DNA from: Sphingobium sp. B2D3C
GTDB lineage: Bacteria; Pseudomonadota; Alphaproteobacteria; Sphingomonadales; Sphingomonadaceae
Length of the DNA stretch: 64,000 nucleotides
Assembly: GCF_025961835.1 (NCBI RefSeq)
Contig: NZ_JAOQOK010000001.1
Location: 2,108,001 to 2,172,000 of the forward strand
Direction of reading: 5' to 3'
Both the position numbers and the translations under genes were made by a program. The notes below the pieces were generated by a model, which was not told where the DNA came from, did no database searches, and saw nothing but the letters and a program-made list of their open reading frames with translations. Positions within the stretch are counted from its first letter, which is position 1; each line of letters starts with the position of its first letter. Below, piece after piece: positions 16,320 to 25,356 of the stretch.

Positions 16320-17696
16320 ATGCCTGCCGACCGCAGGCCTGCCACCCGGGAACAGATAAACGTGACCAGAAGACAGCTCACCGTCGCCCTGATCCTGCTC
16401 GCCTCGATCAACGCCTTCGGTTTCCTCGACCGGGTGATGATCGCGCTCATTGCGGAGAAGATCAAAGCCGAGTTCCTGCTCAGCGATCTTCAGATCGGCC
16501 TGCTCGGCGGCACAGCCTTCGCGGTGGTGAACGCCTTTGCGAGCGTTCCCATTGCGCGCCTGGCAGAACGCTACAACCGCGCCCGCGTGACCGCGAGCTT
16601 CCTCATGCTCGCCTCCGTCTTCACGGCACTGGCGGGCGCGACGGTCAGCTTCTTCCAGCTTTTCCTGTGCCGCTGCGGCATGGCGGCCGGCAATGCGGCG
16701 ACCGAGGCCCCACCCCACTCGATGATCTCCGACATGGTCCCGCCGGAAAAGCGCGCCTCGGCCCTGTCGCTCTACATGCTCGGCGTGCCGGTGGCGGCTC
16801 TGGTCGGATCATTCGCGGGCGGCGCCATTGCCGAACATTTCGGCTGGCGTGACACGTTCGTTTTCTTCGGCGTGATGGGCGGGCTGATCGCTTTGCTCTG
16901 CTTCTTCTGCCTGCATGAACCAGAGCGCAGCGTGCCGCCTGCTGCTGCCGGATCGGGCAAGCTCGGCACATGGCAGGTGGTGCGGCTTCTGCTGGGCAAC
17001 AAGAGCATCCGTTATGTGCTCGCAGGCCTCGCCTTCATCAGCCTTGGCGCCTTTGGGGTGAACACATTCCTTCCCGCTTTCTTCTCCCGCAATTTCGGGC
17101 TGGATGCGGCGCAGGCGGGTCTCGTCTTCGGCGTCGTCTCCGGCATTGCCGCCTTTTTCGGCACGCTGCTCGGCGGCTATGGCAGTGAGCATATGGCCCG
17201 GCGCGATGGGCGCTGGCTGCTTGGCTTCCCGGCGCTCGGCACCGTGATCGGCGTACCGATCTTCCTGGCAGGGCTGAGCAGCAACATGCTGTTCATCGCC
17301 ATTCCGCTCATGCTGGTCGGCTCCTTCTCCTTCTACACCGCGATGGGGCCGGCGATCGCGACGCTGCACGGCTCGCTGGACAGCTTCAGCCGGGCGACCG
17401 GATCGGCCGTGTTCCTGTTGATGGTCCATCTGTTCGGTCAGGGGCTGGGACCGCCATCCGTCGGCGTGGTCAGCGACATGGCGTCGAGCTTCATCTATGG
17501 GGGCAGTCAGTTCGCCACCCAGTGCGCCGGGGCTGCCGGACAGGTTCAGGGCTCAGCCTGCGCGGCGGCCTCGGCCCTGGGCCTGCGCTATGCTATCGGC
17601 CTGTTCGCCATCTTCTTCCTGCTCGGCGGGCTGATGCTGTATCTCGCGGCGCGGACCAACCACCGCGCGGCGCAGGCGACCGTCCCGGCGCATTGA
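16320..17696 (+). CDS. MFS transporter (spinster-like)
   Basis: About 458 residues with twelve hydrophobic segments. It begins NAFGFLDRVMIALIAEKIKAEF, a hallmark of the aromatic acid/spinster-like branch of the major facilitators, and has SFFQLFLCRCGMAAGNAATEAPPHSMISD on segments 4-5. Start choice is open: ATG at 16320 or GTG at 16362, neither with a strong ribosome-binding site. It follows the AraC gene and precedes a SnoaL-like gene by 30 bases. Likely an importer for the compound handled by the neighbouring oxidoreductases; the substrate is not known. Confidence 0.9.
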   Translation: MPADRRPATREQINVTRRQLTVALILLASINAFGFLDRVMIALIAEKIKAEFLLSDLQIGLLGGTAFAVVNAFASVPIARLAERYNRARVTASFLMLASVFTALAGATVSFFQLFLCRCGMAAGNAATEAPPHSMISDMVPPEKRASALSLYMLGVPVAALVGSFAGGAIAEHFGWRDTFVFFGVMGGLIALLCFFCLHEPERSVPPAAAGSGKLGTWQVVRLLLGNKSIRYVLAGLAFISLGAFGVNTFLPAFFSRNFGLDAAQAGLVFGVVSGIAAFFGTLLGGYGSEHMARRDGRWLLGFPALGTVIGVPIFLAGLSSNMLFIAIPLMLVGSFSFYTAMGPAIATLHGSLDSFSRATGSAVFLLMVHLFGQGLGPPSVGVVSDMASSFIYGGSQFATQCAGAAGQVQGSACAAASALGLRYAIGLFAIFFLLGGLMLYLAARTNHRAAQATVPAH

Positions 17697-17726
17697 CCGC
17701 GCCCTCATTTTGCAACGGAGACCCGC

Positions 17727-18197
17727 ATGAGTCAGGCCATTACCGATCGCGACGCCCAGCTTGCCTTGCTGGAGAGCGCCGATCCGCAGCTCGCGGCCAA
17801 CAAGCGCCTCGTCTGGGACATGTATCGCACCGTGCTGCAGGCGGGCCATGCCGACCGGGCCGCCGATTTCATTGCCGAGGGCTATATCCAGCATAACCCC
17901 AATGTCGCTTCCGGCCGGCAACCGCTGGTCGACTTCATCAAGGGCTCGCGCCCGGTCCGCGAGATCGAGGAGCGGATCATGCTGCCGCTGGTCAACATAA
18001 TCGCCGAGCGGGACATGGTGATGTGCGTGTTCGAGCGGCCCGAGAAGGATGCCGAGGGGCAGCCTTATGTGACGAGCTGGTTCGACCTGTTCCGCATCGA
18101 GAATGGCATGATTGCCGAGCATTGGGATCCGGCGCTCAAGAGCGTGGAGATGCTCAAATTCGATCCCAATAGCAAGCGCACGCCGCCCACCGACTGA
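17727..18197 (+). CDS. SnoaL-like (NTF2-fold) protein
   Basis: 156 residues with an NTF2-like fold. The opening helix NKRLVWDMYRTVLQAGHADRA, the YIQHNPNVASGRQPLVDFIKG block and the closing WFDLFRIENGMIAEHWD strand are typical of the SnoaL group often labelled predicted aldol-condensation/isomerase enzymes. GGAGACCCGC precedes the ATG. The conserved HN and final H-W-D residues sit where the pocket of such proteins is. It shares a strand with the MFS gene 30 bases upstream. Reaction unknown. Confidence 0.85.
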   Translation: MSQAITDRDAQLALLESADPQLAANKRLVWDMYRTVLQAGHADRAADFIAEGYIQHNPNVASGRQPLVDFIKGSRPVREIEERIMLPLVNIIAERDMVMCVFERPEKDAEGQPYVTSWFDLFRIENGMIAEHWDPALKSVEMLKFDPNSKRTPPTD

Positions 18198-18233
18198 GCG
18201 GCGAGCGGCAGCGCGCGGGTGGCCTGGGCCGCC

Positions 18234-18854
18234 CTACACCTCCTTATAGTGGTAAGGCGCGATCACCGGCTCAGGGTAGGATTCATACTCCATCGTCGGC
18301 GGCAGATCGGGCTGCAGCCCGTCGATCGAGCGCAGCAGCTGGACGCCGCCGCGATGCCAGCCCTCGTCATATTCGGTGTAGATGTTCATATAGCCATGCA
18401 GCTGCGCGATCCGCCACGTGCCGTTCTCAATCTTGTAGCTGTTCTCATAGGTCGCCTCGCCCCAGCGCGCCTCGCGCCCGACGCCGCCGACCATCATGAA
18501 CGTGCGCCAGCGCGCCTTCGCAGTGCCGGCGGCACAATCGATGTGGACGACCGGCTGGAGCTGCATGTGATTGTACAGCACGCCAGGACCATAAGGCGGC
18601 AGGTGGTGGAGATATTCCCGCACCCGCTCCCGCCCGACATAGACGCCGCGCCCGGCCAGCTCGAGCGTGCCATCCTCGGCAAACAGCCTGGCCGCATCGT
18701 CCCAGCGGCCCTTGTCGACATAATAGCCATAAGCGCACTGGAGATTGCAGATTTCGACATAATGATCCGCCTTGTCGGCACGGGCGGCGAGCGCCGTCAG
18801 ATCGGACCGCAAACGCGCCAGTTCCTCGCGCAGGGCTGAGACATCATCGGACAT
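18234..18854 (-). CDS. SnoaL_4-type NTF2-like protein
   Basis: 206 residues: an N-terminal coiled-coil-like helix (LREELARLRSDLTALAARADKADH) followed by an NTF2-like domain with the SnoaL_4 signatures CAYGYYVDKGRWDDAARLFAEDG and GREREYL-like VYVGRERVREYLHHL, then an ENGTWRIAQLHGYMNIY strand. Members of this group include scytalone-dehydratase-like and polyketide/steroid-modifying enzymes as well as the small subunits of ring oxygenases. It converges on the SnoaL gene at 17727 with a 36-bp gap. Its promoter side holds a repeat doublet at 18898-18982. Confidence 0.85.
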   Translation of the reverse strand: MSDDVSALREELARLRSDLTALAARADKADHYVEICNLQCAYGYYVDKGRWDDAARLFAEDGTLELAGRGVYVGRERVREYLHHLPPYGPGVLYNHMQLQPVVHIDCAAGTAKARWRTFMMVGGVGREARWGEATYENSYKIENGTWRIAQLHGYMNIYTEYDEGWHRGGVQLLRSIDGLQPDLPPTMEYESYPEPVIAPYHYKEV

Positions 18855-18897
18855 GGGGGTGCTCCTTGGGGTCGGGGGATATTATGGGTTCCACGTC

Positions 18898-18982
18898 GTC
18901 ACCCCGGGCTTGACCCGGGGTCCCGCTTTACTGCTGGCCGAAGCCCGAAAGCAGCGGGACCCCGGATCAAGTCCGGGGTGAC
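18898..18982. repeat. Inverted pair of palindromic repeats (REP doublet), no gene inside
   Basis: The 30-bp arm 18898-18927 (GTCACCCCGGGCTTGACCCG...) matches the reverse complement of 18953-18982 with two differences; 25 bases lie between. Each arm contains its own small palindrome (CCCCGGGCTTGACCCGGGG). It lies between two minus-strand genes and may end transcription from the one at 19012. Confidence 0.9.
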
Positions 18983-19011
18983 AACGGTGGGTGTGATGGG
19001 GTGGCATCCGC

Positions 19012-19899
19012 TTAGGCCTTCGCCAGCCGCGGATCGCGCTCGTCCTGGGCCCAGGGCGAGCGCATCCGGTAGGGCACGAAGTGGAACACCGCTTCGACGG
19101 CGGAAATGGCATCGTCGCGGATCTTGAAGGCTTCCAGATAGGCGAAGCTGTGGGGCCGCAGGAAAAAGCCGGTGCGCGTCTCGCCATTGGTGAGCTGATA
19201 GTCGCGCGTCTGCCCGTCATGATCGATGAAGCCGCCGCAGAGGACCACGCCCTGCTCCTCGTCCACCAGCGGATAGCGCCGCGCGCGTATCCAGTTGTCG
19301 AACCGGTAATAGCCGAGCAGGAACTGCTCCTCGCAGCCCATCTTGGCGACCGGCGCCAGATCGGGCTGGGGATTGTGCGTGGTCTGCACGCCATTTTCGC
19401 GCCGCTCGCAATCCGCGGTGAAGCGGGTGTGCAGCGTGCCGTCATTCTGCTCGAGCGTGGAGAAATAGCCATCGGCCAGCGAGAGCATCCGTGCCCGTTC
19501 GGTGCGGGAGGCGGGCGGGACCGGCTCGGTCAGTTCCGGACGCGGCGCGGGATCGGTGTTGAGGAAGGGGACGCCGCTGTCCGTCGCGCGCGCCACCAGC
19601 AGCTCGATCTCGGCGAGCGCGCCGGTTTCCAGCGCCGCGATCCGCAGCACGAACAGCGCCTTGTCGCCGCTTTCCTCCAGCACGCCGAAGCGCGCGGCAT
19701 TACTGGTGCGCACGTCCACCACATCCCAGCGATACTCGCCGATGCCGGTCACGGTCTTCCAGGCGCCGTCGCCAAAGGGGAATTCGACGCTGTTCTCGGT
19801 ATAGCGCAAACGGGGCGCGAGGGCCAAGCGCTGGGGATCATTGGCGCCCAGGGACGCGACGGTCTCATCCAGCAATGCCAGCAAAGCGGCTCTGTCCAT
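19012..19899 (-). CDS. DUF8021-like two-domain NTF2-related protein, cytosolic
   Basis: 295 residues, no signal peptide. The N-terminal half carries YTENSVEFPFGDGAWKTVTG followed by a Tyr; the C-terminal half carries RTERARMLSLADGYF, DCERRENG, KMGCEEQF and VDEEQGVV. The same blocks, in the same order, occur in the proteins at 24394-25353 and 25357-26340 (TEN/TED...G-W-T...Y; DCxRxEN; MxC; DEEQ/DEEK), so the three are paralogues of one family, which I take to be DUF8021. Function is not established. This copy differs by lacking export and by a longer VPFLNTDP linker. Confidence 0.72.
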   Translation of the reverse strand: MDRAALLALLDETVASLGANDPQRLALAPRLRYTENSVEFPFGDGAWKTVTGIGEYRWDVVDVRTSNAARFGVLEESGDKALFVLRIAALETGALAEIELLVARATDSGVPFLNTDPAPRPELTEPVPPASRTERARMLSLADGYFSTLEQNDGTLHTRFTADCERRENGVQTTHNPQPDLAPVAKMGCEEQFLLGYYRFDNWIRARRYPLVDEEQGVVLCGGFIDHDGQTRDYQLTNGETRTGFFLRPHSFAYLEAFKIRDDAISAVEAVFHFVPYRMRSPWAQDERDPRLAKA

Positions 19900-20020
19900 A
19901 CGCAGACATCCTCTCCTGTAACGCCGCCGGGTTTATCCCGCTCGTCCGGTGACGCTCGCAGCCCCTAGCCGATTGTTTGCGCAGGAACTTGCCGGTGCGC
20001 GCATCCCGATCCGGCCGGGT

Positions 20021-20950
20021 TCAGAGATCGATCATCCCGGCGAGTGCCGCATCGGCCCGGCCCTGTTCGACAAACTGCGCGATCAGCCATTCAGCCGCCG
20101 GGCCGGGCGGCGTATCCCGGCGCCAGATGCCGGCGAAGCGGTAGGTTCCGCCCGGATGATCGGGCATGGCGAGGCGCACCAGCGTGCCGGCGACGAGATC
20201 GCTCTCCACCATCGGCAGCGGCATATTGCCCCAGCCGACACCCTCGCACAGCAGGGCGTGCTTGGCGCCGAGATCGGCCAGCCGCCAGGTCTTGGGGCTC
20301 AGCACCGAATAATCCTGCCCGTCGGTGGCGCGGGAGCGGTCGGTGAGCACGAGCTGGGTATAATCGCGCCCGGCGCCCGGCGGGATCTGCGCCATTTGCC
20401 CCAGCGGATGATCGGGCGCGGCGACCGGCACCAGCGGCACCGAGCCGGCCGCGACACATTCCACCCCATCGGCGCCAATGGCGAGCGGGCCGGAAATGCC
20501 GATCATCGCCCGCCCCTCCCGCACCATCGCGAGGACAGCACCAAGCGCCTCGACATGCAGGCGGAGCTGGACGGTGGGATATTCGCGCGCGAAGGCCCGC
20601 AGCACCGCGCCCAGCCGCTCGGCCGGCAGCATGACGTCGACGGCCAGATCCACTTCCGCCTCCAGCCCATCGAGCAGGCCTTTGACGCGGGCGCGCAGCC
20701 CGTCCACGCCATGGGCGACGGCACGGGCATCGGCGAGCAGCGCCCGGCCGGCAACGGTCAGCTCCGGCTTGCGCGTCCCTTCCCGCTCGAACAGCGTCAG
20801 GCCGAGCTGCGCCTCCAGATTGGCGATGCCATAGCTGATGACGGACACGGCGCGGTTGAGCCGCCGCCCTGCCGCCGCAAAACTGCCGCTGTCCACCACC
20901 GCGAGGAAGATGCGCAACTGATCGAGCGTTGGCGTGCCGGGCGCGCTCAC
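20021..20950 (-). CDS. LysR-family transcriptional regulator
   Basis: 309 residues with an N-terminal winged helix (LDQLRIFLAVVDSGSFAAAGRRLNR, then SVISYGIANLEAQLG) and a periplasmic-binding-like effector domain from about residue 90. The start is GTG at 20950. It is divergent from the pirin gene at 21076 with a 125-bp gap, a common genomic pairing in proteobacteria, and is the probable regulator of that gene. The helix-turn-helix replaces the usual QPAVS/QSAVS by RAVSVIS, so its recognition helix differs from the common type. Confidence 0.92.
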   Translation of the reverse strand: MSAPGTPTLDQLRIFLAVVDSGSFAAAGRRLNRAVSVISYGIANLEAQLGLTLFEREGTRKPELTVAGRALLADARAVAHGVDGLRARVKGLLDGLEAEVDLAVDVMLPAERLGAVLRAFAREYPTVQLRLHVEALGAVLAMVREGRAMIGISGPLAIGADGVECVAAGSVPLVPVAAPDHPLGQMAQIPPGAGRDYTQLVLTDRSRATDGQDYSVLSPKTWRLADLGAKHALLCEGVGWGNMPLPMVESDLVAGTLVRLAMPDHPGGTYRFAGIWRRDTPPGPAAEWLIAQFVEQGRADAALAGMIDL

Positions 20951-21075
20951 TATTCAACTTTCTCGAACATAATGGCCTATTTTATCCCACTGAACAGCAA
21001 AGCTCACAAGCCCTAAATCGGTCTCCAACGCCGGACAGAACGTCCGCGACCTTCCCTCTGACAAGGAGACACACG

Positions 21076-21774
21076 ATGATCGACCTTCGCCCCTTCGACA
21101 GCCTCGGCGCCGCCAACCACGGCTGGCTGGATGCCCATCACCACTTCTCCTTTGCGGGCTATCATGATCCTGCGCGGGTCCACTTCGGCAGCCTGCGGGT
21201 GTGGAACGACGATGCCATCGCGCCGCAGACGGGTTTCCCGCCCCATCCGCACCGCGACATGGAGATCATTACCTATGTCCGCGAGGGCGCGATCACCCAT
21301 CAGGACAGCCTCGGCAATGTCGGCCGCACGGAAGCGGGCGACGTGCAGGTGATGAGCGCCGGCACTGGCATCCGCCACTCGGAATATAATCTCGAGGATG
21401 TAACCACACGGATCTTCCAGATCTGGATCATCCCCACCCGCGAGGGCGAGCCGCCGCAATGGGGCGCCAAGCCTTTCCCCAAGGGCGAGCGCTCGGGCAA
21501 GTTCGTCACCCTGGCCTCCGGCCATGCCGAGGATGAGGACGCCCTGCCGATCCGCACCGATGGCCGGGTGCTGGGCGCGACCCTGCGTGCCGGCGAGACG
21601 GCGGACTATCCGCTCGGCAAGGACCGCAAGGCCTATCTGGTCCCCGCCACCGGCGCCGTGCAGATCGAGGACGTGCGGGTGAATGCCCGTGACGGCGCCG
21701 CGATCAGCGATGTGGAGGTGCTGCGCATCACGGCCATCGAGGACAGCGAAATCGTCCTCGTCGACGTGATCTGA
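21076..21774 (+). CDS. Pirin family protein
   Basis: 232 residues with two cupin halves. The N-terminal cupin has the metal-binding set in GFPPHPHRDMEIITYV (two His and a following Glu) and a later GIRHSE His, which is the pirin/quercetin 2,3-dioxygenase (YhhW-like) site. The ATG at 21076 follows CAAGGAGACACACG. Homologues open flavonols by oxygenation in vitro, or act as redox sensors; which applies here is unknown. Divergent from a LysR gene and followed by a strong hairpin shared with the converging LysR gene at 21841. Confidence 0.93.
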   Translation: MIDLRPFDSLGAANHGWLDAHHHFSFAGYHDPARVHFGSLRVWNDDAIAPQTGFPPHPHRDMEIITYVREGAITHQDSLGNVGRTEAGDVQVMSAGTGIRHSEYNLEDVTTRIFQIWIIPTREGEPPQWGAKPFPKGERSGKFVTLASGHAEDEDALPIRTDGRVLGATLRAGETADYPLGKDRKAYLVPATGAVQIEDVRVNARDGAAISDVEVLRITAIEDSEIVLVDVI

Positions 21775-21780
21775 CTGCAG

Positions 21781-21819
21781 GAACGCCGCGCTGCCGAACC
21801 CACCGGCAGCGCGCCGTTC
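21781..21819. terminator. Bidirectional hairpin terminator
   Basis: GAACGCCGCGCTGCCG pairs with CGGCAGCGCGCCGTTC across the 7-base loop AACCCAC (16-bp stem, one mismatch). It lies exactly between the converging pirin (stop 21774) and LysR (stop 21841) genes. There is no T-run on either side, so termination may need Rho or be partial. Confidence 0.7.
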
Positions 21820-21840
21820 GCTTGTCCGCGACGCCGCGCC

Positions 21841-22785
21841 TCAATCCGGCATCAGGCCATAGGCGCGGTTCTTGACGACGCTCTCCAGCAACAGCCGCTC
21901 GACCGCATCCCGGTCCGCCTGCGCCTCGGCATCCCGCCGATGGAAGACGAGGCGCCAGTCATGCAGGGGAAAGAGCCGCACGATCCTGCCCCGCATATCC
22001 GGCGGGATCATCGCGGCAGGGAGGTTGGCGACCGCCTGACCGCGCGCCACCATGGCGATGATCACATCGAAAAATTGCACCCGCGCCACGATGTTGGTGG
22101 GCTGCACGCCAAAGGATGCCAGCTTGCGGCGCAAGCGCTGCTCCGCCCCGTCATCCCGCCCGGACGGCAAGGCGAAGGGCAAGCGCGCCACCTCTTCCGG
22201 TGAAAGCGGCACTTCGCGGCCTGCGGCCAGTTTGCGGTTGCCGAAGATGCCGCCCGACACCCGCCCCAGCGACCGCATCGCGTCCGCCACGGGCTCATCG
22301 GCAGGCTGGTGGATCAGCACGAAGTCATAAGTTCCACTGCTGGCCGCGAGTGTCGATTCGTGGCTCGGAATGCGGGTGTCGAACTCCAGAACGATGTGAG
22401 GATGGGCCGCCAGAAACCTGTCCAGCCTTGGCCGCACATAATGATCGGCGAGGCCTTGCCCCAGCAGGATGCGAAAGCGCACGATCTCGCGCGGGCCGGG
22501 CCTGCGCAGGCGGTGTGCCGCCAGTTGATCGGCCGCGCTGGAAAAGATCCTCAAGTCGGCGAGAAACCGCTCGCCCTCGGGCGTGAGTTCTGGCCGCCGC
22601 CCCGCGCTGCGGGCCATCAGCGCGACCCCGAGCTGCGCTTCCAGCGCCTTGAACTGGCTGCTGACCGACGCTTGGGAAATGCCCAGCAATTCGGCGCTGC
22701 CGGCAAAACTGCGTGTCTCGGCAAGCGTCTCGAAGATCACCAGCTGGCGCAGGGTAAATGGCAGGCTTTGCAGGGCACTCATCAT
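21841..22785 (-). CDS. LysR-family transcriptional regulator
   Basis: 314 residues. N-terminal winged helix LRQLVIFETLAETRSFAGSAELLGISQASVSSQFKALEAQLG, then an effector domain with the FRILLGQGLADHYVRPRL opening. Two ATGs stand at 22785 and 22782. It is divergent from the sulfatase gene (start 22886) across 100 bases that contain a palindrome (22792-22807), so it most likely controls that gene. It converges on the pirin gene. No effector can be predicted. Confidence 0.92.
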   Translation of the reverse strand: MMSALQSLPFTLRQLVIFETLAETRSFAGSAELLGISQASVSSQFKALEAQLGVALMARSAGRRPELTPEGERFLADLRIFSSAADQLAAHRLRRPGPREIVRFRILLGQGLADHYVRPRLDRFLAAHPHIVLEFDTRIPSHESTLAASSGTYDFVLIHQPADEPVADAMRSLGRVSGGIFGNRKLAAGREVPLSPEEVARLPFALPSGRDDGAEQRLRRKLASFGVQPTNIVARVQFFDVIIAMVARGQAVANLPAAMIPPDMRGRIVRLFPLHDWRLVFHRRDAEAQADRDAVERLLLESVVKNRAYGLMPD

Positions 22786-22791
22786 TCAGCC

Positions 22792-22807
22792 ATAACCTGT
22801 GCGTTAT
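22792..22807. promoter_or_regulatory. Candidate LysR operator upstream of sulfatase gene
   Basis: ATAAC-CTGTGC-GTTAT, a perfect 5-bp inverted repeat with 6-bp spacer, fits the T-N11-A type dyad of LysR regulators and lies 6 bases upstream of the LysR start in the divergent LysR/sulfatase gap. Confidence 0.55.
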
Positions 22808-22885
22808 AAATGCCATTGCCCGTACATCTGTTGCCTCGCCCGTTCAATCGCTGCCACATGAGCGAAAGTCAGACGGAGACCCAAG

Positions 22886-24346
22886 TTGACCGACCTTGAT
22901 GTGACTCGCCGCAGCGTGCTCGGCCAATCTTTGGGCGTGATCGGCGCCGGCATGGTGGGCGCCGGTTCGACGGCGCGGGCCGCGCGGCCCAAACAGGCAT
23001 CGGGCAATCGGCGCAAGCAGCCGAACATCCTGTTCATCATGGCCGACGACATGGGCTATGCCGACCTCTCCTGCTACGGCCGGCGGGACTATGAAACCCC
23101 GGCGATCGACAGCCTCGCGGTCGACGGGATGCGCTTCCTGCAAGGCTATGCCAATTCCGCCGTCTGCTCGGCGACGCGCACGGGCCTTATCACCGGGCGT
23201 TATCAGAACCGCCTGCCCATCGGCCTTGAGGAGCCGCTCGCTCAGCGCCCTGTCGGCCTGCCGCCCGAGCATCCCACTCTCCCGTCGCTGCTGCGGGCGG
23301 TGGGTTATGGGACGACGCTGATCGGCAAATGGCATCTGGGCGCCCTGCCCAAATATGGCCCGCTCAAGAGCGGCTATGACCATTTCTGGGGCTTCCGGGG
23401 TGGCGGCGTGGACTATTTCACGCATAAATATGCCGGGCGCCACGACCTGTGGGACGATGACCGCGAGGTGTTCGAGAAAGGCTATCTCACCGATCTTCTG
23501 GCCGAGCGTGCGCTGGAGACGATCAGCACCGCAGCCCAGGGTGACAAGCCCTTTTTCATCTCCCTGCACGTCAACGCGCCGCACTGGCCCTGGGAGGGGC
23601 CGGGCGACGAGGCCGAGGCCATCAGGCTGGATGCCGATGGCAAGCCGACGGCGCTGATGCATTATGACGGCGGCTCGCAGCGCATTTATGCGCAGATGGT
23701 GACGCGGCTGGATATGCAGGTCGGGCGCATTCTGCAGCGGCTGGACGACCTTGGCATCGCGGACGATACCATCGTCATCTTCACCAGCGATAATGGCGGC
23801 GAGCGCTTCGCCGACACCTGGCCGTTCACGGGGCGCAAGACCGAGTTGCTGGAAGGTGGCCTTCGCATCCCCGCGATCGTACGCTGGCCGGCCTATGTGC
23901 CCGCCGGGGTGACCAGCGATCAGGTGATGATGTCCATGGACTGGCTGCCGACCCTGCTCGCCGCCGCCGGCGGCGCGCCGGACCCGGCCTATCCCAGCGA
24001 CGGCATCAATCTGCTGCCTTATCTCGCCGACCCCTCCAGCAAGAGCGAGCGGACCTTGTGCTGGCGCTACAAGAATCTGGACCAGCAGGCCTGCCGCATG
24101 GGCGACTGGAAGTATCTGAAAATCCTCCAGAACAGCTTCCTCTTCAACGTGGTCGACGATCCGATGGAGCGGGCCAACCTGAAGGACCGGATGCCGGAGA
24201 AAATGGCGCAGGTGAAGGCGGCCTATGACGCATGGGACAGCCAGATGCTGCCGCTCGACCCGGATTCATCGACCCATGGCTTCACCGGCAAGGACCTGGC
24301 CGATCACTTCGGCGCCAAGATGGAGAACAGCGTCAAGCCGCGCTGA
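22886..24346 (+). CDS. Tat-exported type I sulfatase
   Basis: 486 residues. The N-terminus TRRSVLGQSLGVIGAG is a twin-arginine signal, cleaved near residue 33. The alkaline-phosphatase-like core has metal-binding D54-D55 (MADDMGYAD) and the formylglycine cysteine C94 in CSATRTGLITGRYQ; the full CxAxR pattern is kept, so an FGE-type maturase elsewhere is required. Later motifs are GKWHLGALP and FTSDNGG. The start is TTG at 22886 after CGGAGACCC; the nearby ATG at 22858 is out of frame. It hydrolyses a sulfate ester in the periplasm. Regulated, presumably, by the divergent LysR. Sulfated carbohydrate or aryl sulfate are both possible. Confidence 0.93.
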   Translation: MTDLDVTRRSVLGQSLGVIGAGMVGAGSTARAARPKQASGNRRKQPNILFIMADDMGYADLSCYGRRDYETPAIDSLAVDGMRFLQGYANSAVCSATRTGLITGRYQNRLPIGLEEPLAQRPVGLPPEHPTLPSLLRAVGYGTTLIGKWHLGALPKYGPLKSGYDHFWGFRGGGVDYFTHKYAGRHDLWDDDREVFEKGYLTDLLAERALETISTAAQGDKPFFISLHVNAPHWPWEGPGDEAEAIRLDADGKPTALMHYDGGSQRIYAQMVTRLDMQVGRILQRLDDLGIADDTIVIFTSDNGGERFADTWPFTGRKTELLEGGLRIPAIVRWPAYVPAGVTSDQVMMSMDWLPTLLAAAGGAPDPAYPSDGINLLPYLADPSSKSERTLCWRYKNLDQQACRMGDWKYLKILQNSFLFNVVDDPMERANLKDRMPEKMAQVKAAYDAWDSQMLPLDPDSSTHGFTGKDLADHFGAKMENSVKPR

Positions 24347-24361
24347 CAGAGGCTGCTGAGT

Positions 24362-24382
24362 GGCGGGACGATGTGTCCCGCC
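24362..24382. terminator. Hairpin between converging genes
   Basis: GGCGGGAC-gatgt-GTCCCGCC, a perfect 8-bp stem with 5-base loop, 16 bases after the sulfatase stop and 12 before the stop of the converging gene. No T-run. Confidence 0.65.
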
Positions 24383-24393
24383 GCCCTGTCCGC

Positions 24394-25353
24394 TCAGGGT
24401 GCCCAGCCCTGTCCGGCCTCATAAGGCAGGCGCGTGAAGATCAGCTCGACCTCGCGCACCTTGCCGCCCCGCATGCCCAGCATCTCGCCGCTGAGCAGCG
24501 ACATCGGCCCCCTCAGCTTGGCGGGGCAGGTGCGACCATAGCCCGGAATGTCGTTGCATTCGGTCCGGCCATAGAAGCGCAGGGAAAACACGCCGAACAG
24601 CACCTGCTGTTCCTCATCCACCACCAGAGTGCGACGCGGATCGACCTTATCAAGCGTGTCGAACAGATGCGCCTCCACCTGCGCCTGACAGCTCATGCTG
24701 CCGAAATGCGGCAGCGGTTTGCCGGGGATGGGCGTGATGGGATAGGCCAGTTGCGGGTTGCCGCTCATCGGCATCCGGTTTTCGATCCGCTGGCAATCCG
24801 GCGCGAAATGATCGCCTTTGTTGCGCAGCATATTGTCGAAGTTCCGGTCGGCCAGTGCGATCATCTCGGCGCGGGTGAGGCGCTCGCCCTTGGGCACGAT
24901 GGTGCGCAGACCCGCTCTGACCTCGGTCGGCATGGAGGGATGCTGTGGCGCGAACGACCGGCCGATCACCGTCTCGGCTTCCGCGATCCGCCCGGCGACG
25001 ATCTTGAGGCGGGTGGCATAACCGACAGTCTTGCCGCCCTCCTTCACTTCTCCCAGCACCGCGACTTGCCCGGCGGCCACATCGGCGGCGCGCGCCTGGT
25101 AGCTGCTATAGCCATCCGTCGTCTGCCAGAGCCCCTCGCCCGGCGCCACCGGCACGCCATTCTCAGTGGCGCGAAAGTCCGGTGCGAGATCGAGACCGGC
25201 GGGGGTCCCCTGCTCGACGGCGGCAAGATAGCGGTCCACATGCGCATAGAGGCAGGCGCGGTCGCACGCAGGCGCGGCCTCCCGTGCCAGGGTCGGCAAG
25301 CCAGTGGAGAGCAGCAGCGCGAGGGCGGTGGCACGCCATGCAAAGCGGATCAT
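24394..25353 (-). CDS. Exported DUF8021-like protein
   Basis: 319 residues with a signal peptide (WRATALALLLSTGLPTLA) then CDRACLYAHVDRYLAAV, a Cys pair shared with the adjacent paralogue. It carries the family blocks ATENGVPVAPGEGLWQTTDG, RLTRAEMIALADRNF, PDCQRIENRM, HFGSMSC and VDEEQQVLFGVF. It starts 3 bases after the stop of the paralogue at 25357-26340 and is about 45% identical to it by eye. Extra Cys residues (NDIPGYGRTC) suggest disulfides. Periplasmic, with an NTF2-like pocket; function unknown. Confidence 0.78.
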   Translation of the reverse strand: MIRFAWRATALALLLSTGLPTLAREAAPACDRACLYAHVDRYLAAVEQGTPAGLDLAPDFRATENGVPVAPGEGLWQTTDGYSSYQARAADVAAGQVAVLGEVKEGGKTVGYATRLKIVAGRIAEAETVIGRSFAPQHPSMPTEVRAGLRTIVPKGERLTRAEMIALADRNFDNMLRNKGDHFAPDCQRIENRMPMSGNPQLAYPITPIPGKPLPHFGSMSCQAQVEAHLFDTLDKVDPRRTLVVDEEQQVLFGVFSLRFYGRTECNDIPGYGRTCPAKLRGPMSLLSGEMLGMRGGKVREVELIFTRLPYEAGQGWAP

Positions 25354-25356
25354 CCG

